Position numbers and translations under genes: made by a program. The notes beneath the pieces were generated by a model, which was not told the DNA's origin, ran no database searches, and saw nothing but the letters and a program-made list of their open reading frames with translations. From the NCBI GenBank assembly GCA_910584915.1, contig CAJUDM010000040.1, positions 1 through 24,356 on the forward strand: a stretch of DNA of 24,356 bases, in the 5' to 3' direction. Positions 16,004-22,895 of the stretch are shown here, one piece after another. The stretch comes from an uncultured Lachnospiraceae bacterium. GTDB lineage: Bacteria > Bacillota > Clostridia > Lachnospirales > Lachnospiraceae. The stretch's first letter is position 1. Each line of letters begins with the position of its first letter.

Positions 16004-16076
16004 GCGAGGGAGCATTTTATTGGAACATAAGGACTGTTCGCGCAGCGTACTGTCCGTTGTTTTCTCGCGGCGTCCG
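16004..16076 (+). repeat. Dispersed structured repeat, copy 2
   Basis: This 73-bp segment after the transporter gene matches 13619-13690. It is bounded by CCGCGAG (16002-16008) and CTCGCGG (16064-16070), a perfect 7-bp inverted repeat. The core is GGAC ... GTCC, where copy 1 has GGAT ... ATCC, a compensatory change. Confidence 0.8.
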
Positions 16077-16092
16077 AAAATCTATACAGAAA

Positions 16093-16154
16093 AACAGGCG
16101 TTTACCCCCTTTTGTAAACATACAGAGCGGGAATGTAAGCGCCTGTTGCTTTAT
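16093..16154 (+). terminator. Terminator of the pan/coa operon
   Basis: AACAGGCGTTTAC (16093-16105) pairs with GTAAGCGCCTGTT (16135-16147) with one mismatch; GCTTTATTTT follows. The loop is about 29 nt and contains a smaller internal pairing. Confidence 0.7.
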
Positions 16155-16182
16155 TTTGTGCGGGAATCAGGATAAGATAGAG

Positions 16183-16273
16183 ATGCGGAACTGGAATGGA
16201 CCGAGCTGAAAGCGAGGGATACGAACAAAAAGCGGAGCGTTTGTGAGTTAGAATGTATGCGGAACTGGAATGG
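16183..16273 (+). repeat. 17-bp direct repeat before the XRE gene
   Basis: ATGCGGAACTGGAATGG occurs at 16183-16199 and again at 16257-16273, 74 bp apart. The second copy ends at the ribosome site of the XRE gene. It may reflect a small duplication or a pair of binding sites. Confidence 0.8.
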
Positions 16274-16284
16274 GAGAATGTGAT

Positions 16285-16815
16285 ATGGAACTTGGAAAGA
16301 AAATTTATCAGTTGAGGAAGCTTTCCGGCATGACACAGGAGCAGCTATCGGAAAAGCTGAATGTTTCCAGACAGACTTTGTCGAAGTGGGAGAATGGAAC
16401 CGGGATGCCGGATGTGGAGAGCGTTGTCAGAATTTCGGTCCTGTTTCATACTTCTCTGGATGAATTGTTGTTGGAGGAGGGAGGCTGTGTGAAAGAAAAT
16501 AGTGATGAAGAAGGAAAGAGCGCTCAGATCACGCTGGAGGACCTGATGCGGATCAACGCCCACAACAGGAAAATGAACCTTTTGTTGTTCGGCGGGCTGT
16601 TGTTTCTGGCGATCGGTATCATTCTGGCAGGTTTTGAGAGGATGCTGGAGAGAACCAACGAAACGCTGTACTATATGCTGTACCGCTATATGGTGACCGG
16701 AAATTATGAGGCGATAACGGTGGATTATGTAAGGCTGTTAATTCCGGCGCTGCTGGCGGGGGTGGTGGGGATCGCGCTATGCCTGTGCTATATTGTGAAG
16801 ACAAGGAGGAGATGA
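16285..16815 (+). CDS. XRE-family HTH regulator with two C-terminal membrane segments
   Basis: The 176-residue protein starts at 16285, 8 nt after GGGAG; an upstream in-frame ATG at 16270 has no ribosome site. Residues 5-60 are a standard helix-turn-helix (MTQEQLSEKLNVSRQTLSKWENG). A polar linker follows. Hydrophobic segments lie near 97-117 (LLLFGGLLFLAIGIILAGF) and near 150-170 (LLIPALLAGVVGIALCLCYIV). Such membrane-tethered XRE proteins are common in Lachnospiraceae and often control the neighbouring gene. The next gene is a lipoprotein. Confidence 0.85.
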   Translation: MELGKKIYQLRKLSGMTQEQLSEKLNVSRQTLSKWENGTGMPDVESVVRISVLFHTSLDELLLEEGGCVKENSDEEGKSAQITLEDLMRINAHNRKMNLLLFGGLLFLAIGIILAGFERMLERTNETLYYMLYRYMVTGNYEAITVDYVRLLIPALLAGVVGIALCLCYIVKTRRR

Positions 16816-17013
16816 CATTGGATAACATTGGTTCCGCTTTCCGTTATTTTGCGGGTAATGCAGGCGATCTGTGTCGGTGTGACAGGGGAGCCGAAAGGTT
16901 GAACGGATACGATGGAATACCGACAGGAGGCGGGCGGCGCGAAATGATCCGGCAAAAAGCAGAAAACAGAAAGGGAAAGGAGCGGCAGAGGGGTCTGCCC
17001 GGGAATAGAAAAA

Positions 17014-17586
17014 ATGAGAAAGAACAAATGCAGATATACGATAGTATTGTCCGTGATGGCGGCAGTTTTGCTGTTGGCTGGCTGTGGAGAGAGCAGTTCG
17101 CAGGATAATGAGGATTTATATGGAAGTATTGTCGCCGGGTTGGGGGATGAGGAGCAGTTTTCTCTGCGGGATATCGGTGAGGACAACGATGTCCTTTTTG
17201 TCACGGACATGACGTATGATGACGGCAACGGGAATAATGCGGCGCTGTACTGTAAGGTGTATTATAGTTTCAAAGATACTTTGTATACGATTGAGAGAAT
17301 AGAAAGCCAGGGAACGGCATATCCGGTCAGCTGCGGCGAGAAGCGTATTTATACGGCGGCGGAGCATGGCGTCACGGTATATGAATTTGATAAGAAAAAG
17401 CTGGGGTGGAGCGCTGTGGAGTATGAAGAGGTTTTCGATGCGGACGGCAGTGCTTCTTATATATGCACAGGGGAGGATGGTGTAAAACAGGCTGTAGCAG
17501 AGAAGGATTATCTGGCGGTCCGGGAGGCGTATGGCAGGGGTACAGTTGTCCGTTTTGGCTACGGAGCCAGCGACAATCCGTTTTGA
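17014..17586 (+). CDS. Small lipoprotein of unknown function
   Basis: The 190-residue protein has a clear lipoprotein signal (MRKNKCRYTIVLSVMAAVLLL) and lipobox LLAGC with Cys24. The mature part is acidic, with no motif I can assign. The 200 bp between the XRE gene and this start hold an open frame with poor protein character, which I do not call. The ribosome site is weak (GGGA about 9 nt upstream). The stop overlaps the -35 box of the next promoter. Confidence 0.72.
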   Translation: MRKNKCRYTIVLSVMAAVLLLAGCGESSSQDNEDLYGSIVAGLGDEEQFSLRDIGEDNDVLFVTDMTYDDGNGNNAALYCKVYYSFKDTLYTIERIESQGTAYPVSCGEKRIYTAAEHGVTVYEFDKKKLGWSAVEYEEVFDADGSASYICTGEDGVKQAVAEKDYLAVREAYGRGTVVRFGYGASDNPF

Positions 17587-17611
17587 CGCTGGTGGAGGGA
17601 TGTGGTATACT
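17583..17611 (+). promoter_or_regulatory. Promoter and possible operator before the unknown gene at 17662
   Basis: TTGACG (17583-17588), 17 bp, TATACT (17606-17611). Just downstream AATAGT (17619-17624) and ACTATT (17634-17639) form a 6-bp dyad, a possible operator at the transcription start. Confidence 0.6.
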
Positions 17612-17661
17612 AAAAAATAATAGTATAAGAATAACTATTCAAAACGGAGCGCGAAGAGAGA

Positions 17662-18369
17662 ATGAGTATTGACTTAAATTTCTGGAAGTATCAAAACGGC
17701 GCCTGCCCGGATCATGCCGCCGTATATCAAAATGCCTGTTGTGAGAATGAGAGGGTTGAGGGGCTGGAAGATCTGCCGGTGGAGGATATCCTGAAAGCGA
17801 CAGCGGACGTTTTTTGTGACTGGAATGCAATGGATTCCCTCCATTATGAGAAAAAAGAAGGGAAGGGTTCTTTTCAGATCCAGGCGACGCGGCAGATGGT
17901 ACGTTTTGACTGTTATTCGATGGAGCGGGCGGATATGAAGCGCTTTTCGTCGGTCATGTCAGAGTTCGGATGTCCGCTGTACGATCCGCAGCAGGGAGTC
18001 CGCTTTGACAAGATGGCAATATTGCTGGTGGATGATGCCGGTGAGTACAAAATGCAGGCGGAACGTGAATTATCCCGTCTGCTTCCGCGCCTGGAAGTTA
18101 CAACCCGGGTGGTATCCTGGGAGGAGTATGTACAACTTTCAAAAGAAATCGACCATATAATATATAACGCTGTGATCCACCGCGCGAAGACGGTGACGAA
18201 GGTCACTTCCTTTATGAAGTTCGGCAACGCCTGGGCGAACCGCCCATGTCAATGCAAAACCGCGCAGCTTGTGGATAAAGAACAGGCGGACAGGATTTTG
18301 GAGGAGTTACTGCTAAAATCCATTGGACGGGTCGTGAATGATTTTCTGGAGCGGACGTATTATGGATGA
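17662..18369 (+). CDS. Hypothetical cytosolic protein
   Basis: The 235-residue protein has no signal peptide or membrane segment. The N-terminal half begins SIDLNFWKYQNGACPDHAAVY and includes DILKATADVFCDW. The C-terminal half has FDKMAILLVDDAGEYKMQAE and a cysteine pair RPCQCK near residue 194. I cannot name a family. It has its own promoter and runs convergently into the first WYL gene, with a 10-bp overlap of the 3' ends. Confidence 0.7.
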   Translation: MSIDLNFWKYQNGACPDHAAVYQNACCENERVEGLEDLPVEDILKATADVFCDWNAMDSLHYEKKEGKGSFQIQATRQMVRFDCYSMERADMKRFSSVMSEFGCPLYDPQQGVRFDKMAILLVDDAGEYKMQAERELSRLLPRLEVTTRVVSWEEYVQLSKEIDHIIYNAVIHRAKTVTKVTSFMKFGNAWANRPCQCKTAQLVDKEQADRILEELLLKSIGRVVNDFLERTYYG

Positions 18370-19376
18370 TCACAAATTTTGACCTGTTTCAAAAGTCTCT
18401 CTCTCAGGCTCCCCAGAAAACCGTCGCTTCCGAGCACGGTGATCATGGGACCGAAGGACATGACTTCGATCAGCAGTTCGGTCTCCATGCCCTGGTTATA
18501 GTAGATGAGGCATTCATAGGTGTCCTCATCTATTTTTGTGGTGTTTTTTTCATAGTTGGCAAAGTGGAGCATGGCGCGCTCTAAAGCGTTCCGTTTGTCC
18601 ACAATGCGGAGTTTTAAGGGCTCTCTATAGTAGGTGCGCCGGATCATGGCGTTCAGATCCACAGGGGCGGAGTATGTTTTTTCCAGCAGGCAGGCGCTTT
18701 GGATGCGGGATACGTTGAGGATTTCCAGTTTATAGTCCGGATTTTTTTTCACATAAGCCGTTCTTTTGCGCCGTGAGCGGGGGGCAAAAGAGGAGGCGGG
18801 CTTCAGGGCGAGAAGCCTGAATTTGTCATTTTTCACCGAGTATTCCAGACGGGCGGGAATATAGTGATGGTGCAGGCGCGTGCCCTTCGGGGAGGTGTAA
18901 TCGATGTCCACGTACCGATTCTGTCTCTGCGCCTTTAGCAGGGTGCGGAAAATATGGCGATAATCTTCGTCCTCGTAGGGATCTCCGCCCGAAAAGCGGT
19001 CGAAACAGTAAAACTGTTCCGGCTTCCAGAGGGGGGATACATCCGTCAGCATATCGCGCAGTTCGTCGAGCTGTGCCGGTTCCAAAAACAGTCCGATCCG
19101 GGCATCGGACAACAGCGCTTTTAAATAGGATTTCTCGAGAGCCGAGACAGGGGTGGTGAAGGAGGAGGAAATTCTGGAGCGGTAGAGCGTGCCGTCCTTT
19201 TTGAACAGGTTCCAGGAGCCGCCCTCCAGCCTGGGGATAATGGACAGAAGGCTCTCCTCAAAGCCCTCTGTGCAGATTAGGCTGCGGATATCCTGCTGCG
19301 TCAGCGCGCCCGGAGCGAGCAACAGGTGTCTCAATACCTGATAGTAACAACTGTATATTTCTGAGAATAGTTCCAT
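18360..19376 (-). CDS. WYL-domain protein (probable transcriptional regulator), second of a pair
   Basis: This 338-residue protein has an N-terminal region (1-130) that likely holds helical DNA-binding or dimer elements. The central part is RYVDIDYTSPKGTRLHHHYIPARLEYSVKNDKFRLLALK, a WYL-type SH3-like beta-barrel with the Y-to-P-x-x-L-x-Y pattern that binds nucleic acid or nucleotide ligands in characterised members. A C-terminal WCX-like extension (250-338) ends in SDGFLGSLRERLLKQV. An AAGGG ribosome site is 8 nt before the start. It lies 23 bp after the first WYL gene, so both are one transcript, divergent from rtcB. Confidence 0.85.
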   Translation of the reverse strand: MELFSEIYSCYYQVLRHLLLAPGALTQQDIRSLICTEGFEESLLSIIPRLEGGSWNLFKKDGTLYRSRISSSFTTPVSALEKSYLKALLSDARIGLFLEPAQLDELRDMLTDVSPLWKPEQFYCFDRFSGGDPYEDEDYRHIFRTLLKAQRQNRYVDIDYTSPKGTRLHHHYIPARLEYSVKNDKFRLLALKPASSFAPRSRRKRTAYVKKNPDYKLEILNVSRIQSACLLEKTYSAPVDLNAMIRRTYYREPLKLRIVDKRNALERAMLHFANYEKNTTKIDEDTYECLIYYNQGMETELLIEVMSFGPMITVLGSDGFLGSLRERLLKQVKICDHP

Positions 19377-19399
19377 GATGTTTCCCTTCTGTGTACAGG

Positions 19400-20689
19400 C
19401 TAATCATTTGATTCCGTTTTATCCGTGCGCTCAGGATTATCAATCTGGTACATCCGGTACATCGCCTGTAAATCCCGATAGAAGCGCCGCTCCACCGACT
19501 TGTCGGTACATTGAAGCGACAGGATTCTCCCGATAAAAGTGCGAATCCAGGGCAGCATTTCGTTGCAGTCAAAGACTTCCTTTTCGTACTGCCAGATGCC
19601 ATCCTCCAGCTTTGTGACCGCGCCACCTCTGCCTTCCTGCCTCAGGCGGTCGACAATGTATTGTTCGCAGGGCTCCCGGACCTGAATTTTCATGGTCAGT
19701 TTATCCAGATGGTTGCGGCTTGTACCCTGAAAGGAGACGCCCCAGAGATATTTTTTGTTTCTCTCAAGGGTGGATAACAGTACATTGTATACATCCTGCG
19801 ATGCGGGATCAGTCCCGGCGCTCAGGGGAGAGACATCCTTGACGGTATCGAGCCGATAACAGGAAAAGCGCTTCTTTTCGGACAGATAGCCGCACAGAAA
19901 GCGCCTGCCGCTCCTGGTGCTGGTGAAGATCTGGAGCGGCGTACACTCCGCGGTATGTGTAATTCCGTTTCGGGAGCCCTTTATGGAAAGCCGCACATCG
20001 ATTTTCCGGTTCATGGCGTCGAGAAGCGAAAGGAGGATTTCGTCCTCCAATGTATGTACGCAGAAGCTGTGCTTTACGCGGAAGCTTTGGTTCTGAAAGT
20101 CGGACTGCTGCGTCAGATGGTTTCCCACAACGCCAAAGCATTCTGCCATCTGATAAAATGCCAGCGCATCCAGCATGTTATCGTTTGATCGGAGCCACTT
20201 GGCGAGGGAGAGGTCAAGGGAAAAGACGACTGTCTTTCCGATTTTCTTTTTTTGCAGAAGTCCTTCTCTCACATAGGCGTTGCATTTCCTGCGGACGGTC
20301 TGGACATCGAACAAAGCTTCATATTTGGTGAGCAGGTGTTCCGTGATCTCCTCGGCGCTCGGCGCATCGCCGCTTTGCAGAAGGTCCAGTATCAGAAAGT
20401 GCAGCACGATATCGTTGTCGGTGAAGCTCTTCGTTTTCCATACCTGAAACAGCGGGTTTGTGTCGAGGAGATTGCTGTCGATGGCGAGAGAGATGTTGGA
20501 ACCTTTCGGGACATGGTCCTTCCGCACATACGCCCCAAGCCAGCTCTCGAGGCGCCTTCGCTCGTTGTCGTAGGTCCTTGGGCTTTTCTCCTTAAACTCA
20601 TCTCTGGTCTTGAAGCCGTAGACAAAAAAGTCGCGGACGTATTCTCTTGTTTTGGGAAAGCTTTTTATCAGTTCCTGGAAGTCGGACAT
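19400..20689 (-). CDS. WYL-domain protein (probable transcriptional regulator), first of a pair
   Basis: The 429-residue protein has an N-terminal helical part, then a probable winged helix around residues 110-165 (SAEEITEHLLTKYEALFDVQTVRRKCNAYVREGLL). A WYL domain follows in the middle (GITHTAECTPLQIFTSTRSGRRFLCGYL, then FSCYRLDTVKDV), with a C-terminal WCX-like domain (about 325-400). The ribosome site GGAG is 5 nt from the start. Tandem WYL proteins can act as a heteromeric ligand-responsive regulator. Being divergent from rtcB, they are the natural candidates for its control, in place of the RtcR activator known from Proteobacteria. That role is inferred. Confidence 0.85.
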   Translation of the reverse strand: MSDFQELIKSFPKTREYVRDFFVYGFKTRDEFKEKSPRTYDNERRRLESWLGAYVRKDHVPKGSNISLAIDSNLLDTNPLFQVWKTKSFTDNDIVLHFLILDLLQSGDAPSAEEITEHLLTKYEALFDVQTVRRKCNAYVREGLLQKKKIGKTVVFSLDLSLAKWLRSNDNMLDALAFYQMAECFGVVGNHLTQQSDFQNQSFRVKHSFCVHTLEDEILLSLLDAMNRKIDVRLSIKGSRNGITHTAECTPLQIFTSTRSGRRFLCGYLSEKKRFSCYRLDTVKDVSPLSAGTDPASQDVYNVLLSTLERNKKYLWGVSFQGTSRNHLDKLTMKIQVREPCEQYIVDRLRQEGRGGAVTKLEDGIWQYEKEVFDCNEMLPWIRTFIGRILSLQCTDKSVERRFYRDLQAMYRMYQIDNPERTDKTESND

Positions 20690-20785
20690 AGGTCTCCTCG
20701 TTTCTGGTCTGTATCTGAGGTTTGGCTTTTGATTGCCGCATTTTTATTTTACTACACTTCGCAACTTTTTTGAAATGATTTTGAG

Positions 20786-20797
20786 GGAAATATTTCC
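20786..20797. promoter_or_regulatory. Perfect 12-bp palindrome in the WYL/rtcB intergenic region
   Basis: GGAAATATTTCC is fully palindromic and lies about 100 bp upstream of the first WYL gene. It is a possible operator for the WYL pair. No consensus is known to me. Confidence 0.4.
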
Positions 20798-20818
20798 TAT
20801 AATGGGATCAGTTCATTG

Positions 20819-21015
20819 GTGACGAGTCCGTCCGAATGGAAACAAAATTCTCCGTCGCCACGCTCGCGCCGGCTCTGTTTTTCAAGAGCCTGTGAAACAG
20901 CGTAGCGGTACTAAGCTCATACGAAATTTTTATAAAAAATTTCGCATTCACTAAGTGCCGACGCTTTTTAAAGGGCTCCTTGAGAATTTTGTTTCCATTC
21001 GGACTGGGGTGTCAC
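20819..21015. repeat. 197-bp inverted-repeat element between the WYL pair and rtcB
   Basis: Perfect 23-bp inverted repeats (20830-20852 and 20982-21004; arm core AATGGAAACAAAATTCTC) enclose about 130 bp. GTGAC (20819-20823) and GTCAC (21011-21015) extend the symmetry outward. Inside, GGCTCT/AGAGCC (around a TTTTTC loop) and CGAAATTTT/AAAATTTCG form two further hairpins. It has no coding capacity. It resembles a MITE-type or other multi-branched repeat element. No target duplication is evident. Confidence 0.75.
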
Positions 21016-21038
21016 TTGCAGAATGACGGAGAATATAA

Positions 21039-21066
21039 TTGACTGTCTGATTTGGAAAAATACAAT
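21039..21066 (+). promoter_or_regulatory. Candidate rtcB promoter
   Basis: TTGACT (21039-21044), 16 bp, TACAAT (21061-21066), about 70 bp before the rtcB start and just downstream of the inverted-repeat element. Confidence 0.55.
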
Positions 21067-21135
21067 AAATATCAGTCTGTAAAAAGAACAGTAAATGTCA
21101 GTTTATCAGAGATTACAGGAAAGGAAGGTGCGGAT

Positions 21136-22368
21136 ATGTTTGTGATTTGTAATGATAAGACGAGGGTTCCGATTAAAATATGGTTGGAAGATGAGAGCCG
21201 GCTGGAGGAGAGTTGTCTGGAGCAGGCGTATCATCTGGCGCAGCTTCCGTTTTTACATAAGTGGGTATGTCTGATGCCGGATACCCATGCGGGGAAGGGG
21301 ATGCCGATCGGCGGCGTGATCGCGGCGAAGGATGTGGTCATTCCGAACGCGGTTGGTGTGGATATCGGATGTGGGATGGACTTTATTCCGACGAATATCA
21401 GGGTGGAGGATATCCGCGGGATTCAGACGGGGAACGGTACGCTGATCCAGGCGATCATCGGGAATATCATGCGGTCCATCCCGCTCAACACGGAGCGCTA
21501 TAAGACTTTGCAGGAGTCGGAGGTGCTTGATAAGGCAAAGGGGGAGATGGAGAAGTATGAGGAGGATGCAGAGCTTTTGCCTCTGATCGAGGACGGGTAT
21601 TTTCAGGTGGGAAGCCTGGGGGGCGGCAATCATTTCATTGAGCTTCAGGAGGATCAGGAGGGATTTTTGTGCCTGATGATCCATTCCGGGAGCCGCCATC
21701 TCGGGAAGGCAATCTGCGATCACTTCCACAAGAAGGCGAGAGAACTGAACCGCACATGGTACAGCGAGGTGAAGGATGAGTATCACCTGGCGTTTCTGCC
21801 GGTCCATACGAGAGAAGGGCAGCAGTATATCAACTGGATGAATCTCGCCATGGACTATGCCTTTGAGAACCGCGCCCGCATGCTGGATAAAACCTGCAGG
21901 ACGGTGAAGGAGCTGATTGAAAAGCATACCGGGCATACGGTGGAGTTCGGGCAGGAGATCAACTGTCACCACAACTATGCGGCGCTGGAAAATCATTACG
22001 GGGAGAATGTCTGGGTACACAGAAAAGGCGCCACCAGAGTGCGCGAGGGAGAGATGGCAGTGATACCGGGAGCCATGGGATCTTACAGCTATGTGGTGGA
22101 GGGAAAAGGCAACAGGGAATCCTTCTGCACATCCTCCCACGGCGCGGGGAGATGTTATTCCAGATCGGGAGCCATGAAGGCGTTCAGCATCGAGCAGGTG
22201 ATGGTGGATTTAAAGGAGCAGGATGTTGTGCTGGGAAAGCGAAAGAAAAACGATGTGGCGGAGGAATGCAGGTTCGCCTACAAGGATATCGATCAGGTTA
22301 TGGCACAGCAGACAGATATGGTGATGCCCGTCCGGAAACTGAAGACGGTGGGCGTAGTGAAAGGATAG
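21136..22368 (+). CDS. rtcB: RtcB RNA-splicing/repair ligase
   Basis: RtcB joins RNA ends carrying 2',3'-cyclic phosphate or 3'-phosphate to 5'-OH ends, using GTP and Mn2+, and repairs cleaved tRNA and rRNA. The start at 21136 follows GGAAGG by 7 nt and gives 410 residues beginning MFVICNDKTRVPIK, as in other bacterial members; the frame is open further upstream. Metal and nucleotide motifs are all visible: PDTHAGKGMPIGG (48-60), GVDIGCGM (74-81) with Asp76 and Cys79, GGGNHFIEL (162-170), HSGSRHLG (183-190), NCHHNYAALE and HRKGATRVREG. The guanylylated His is His335 in SHGAGR (334-339). No archease or RtcA gene is next to it. Confidence 0.96.
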   Translation: MFVICNDKTRVPIKIWLEDESRLEESCLEQAYHLAQLPFLHKWVCLMPDTHAGKGMPIGGVIAAKDVVIPNAVGVDIGCGMDFIPTNIRVEDIRGIQTGNGTLIQAIIGNIMRSIPLNTERYKTLQESEVLDKAKGEMEKYEEDAELLPLIEDGYFQVGSLGGGNHFIELQEDQEGFLCLMIHSGSRHLGKAICDHFHKKARELNRTWYSEVKDEYHLAFLPVHTREGQQYINWMNLAMDYAFENRARMLDKTCRTVKELIEKHTGHTVEFGQEINCHHNYAALENHYGENVWVHRKGATRVREGEMAVIPGAMGSYSYVVEGKGNRESFCTSSHGAGRCYSRSGAMKAFSIEQVMVDLKEQDVVLGKRKKNDVAEECRFAYKDIDQVMAQQTDMVMPVRKLKTVGVVKG

Positions 22369-22462
22369 GGAAATGTTTTATTGAGCGCGGGCATCGGAAG
22401 TCACTTTCTGCCCGGCGGTGCCGGCGGCGTGCCGTTCGGTATTCCATAAATATTTCAACAAA

Positions 22463-22523
22463 CTTAACCTGTGGTTAAGAGGGATTGTGTTGTCGAGGGT
22501 TCAAATCCCTCCCGTGAAAACGG
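22463..22523 (+). ncRNA. tRNA-like segment A (reduced, His-like) with a GNRA hairpin
   Basis: Several tRNA parts occur in order, but no complete cloverleaf. CTTAACC-TGT-GGTTAAG (22463-22479) can form a hairpin and includes GTGGTTAAGAGG, which reads like a D-loop. GGATTGTG (22482-22489) resembles the 5' half of a tRNA-His anticodon arm, but the 3' half is absent. A canonical T arm follows: GAGGG, TTCAAAT loop, CCCTC (22495-22511). There is no acceptor stem or CCA. Directly after, CCGT-GAAA-ACGG (22512-22523) forms a GNRA tetraloop hairpin. It may be a tRNA mimic or a decayed tRNA. Confidence 0.5.
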
Positions 22524-22543
22524 TAACTCAGTTGGCAGAGTAC
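22524..22543 (+). ncRNA. tRNA-like segment B (isolated D arm)
   Basis: ACTC (22526-22529), loop AGTTGGCA, GAGT (22538-22541) is a typical tRNA D arm, including the GG of the D loop and the TA linker in front. No anticodon or T arm belonging to it follows before the next D-like motif. Confidence 0.45.
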
Positions 22544-22588
22544 ACAGTGTAATGGTAAGACCTGTCAAGTCTGCGGTTCGAATCCGCA
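22544..22588 (+). ncRNA. tRNA-like segment C (reduced, Asp-like)
   Basis: AATGGTAAGA (22551-22560) reads like a D loop. It overlaps a short anticodon-type hairpin: AGAC (22558-22561), a 7-nt loop CTGTCAA, GTCT (22569-22572). The loop has U33 and anticodon GTC (Asp) at 22564-22566. The T arm follows without any variable loop: TGCGG (22572-22576), TTCGAAT, CCGCA (22584-22588). No matching acceptor stem was found. Confidence 0.5.
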
Positions 22589-22895
22589 AAAACGTAATAC
22601 GATTATCCCGAATTCGGACATGGACGGCAGTTTTGTCTTTGTCGATCCGCCTTTTGCCTGAAAGAGCGGGATACCGCAGGATGGAAAAGGAAACAGCGGC
22701 ATGTTGAGAGATATTTTACGGCAATTTGGAAGTTTGTGTTGTCCGAACAGTGTCTGCACGGCAGTTCGTCCTTTCCTTTGAAAGACTGCTGAACGCTCCT
22801 TCCGCAGAAGGCGGATGAAGGAGGGATAAAAGTATTATGAAAATTAATTGTATCATATGTTGAAAGTATTATTTATTATATTGGGAGGTATTGAC
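22589..22895 (+). other. Intergenic region before the SPFH gene with a hairpin over a GGAGG site
   Basis: No gene is supported. TTCGGACA (22613-22620) and TGTCCGAA (22740-22747) are an 8-bp inverted repeat. CTCCTTC (22796-22802) pairs with GAAGGAG (22817-22823), with a short inner stem, and hides a GGAGG. The GGAGG precedes an eight-residue frame at 22837. The hairpin has no T run. Confidence 0.45.

Noticed and set aside
16812..17108. Frame beginning at the XRE stop (ATGA) and running into the lipoprotein gene
   Set aside because: Composition is not protein-like, and it overlaps the signal peptide of the well-supported lipoprotein in another frame.
21253..22140. 295-residue minus-strand frame opposite rtcB
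   Set aside because: It is an antisense shadow of rtcB codon bias, with no start signal or domain.
22463..22588. Functional tRNA genes
   Set aside because: Good T arms are present, but acceptor stems, full anticodon arms and proper spacing are missing, so no complete tRNA can be drawn.
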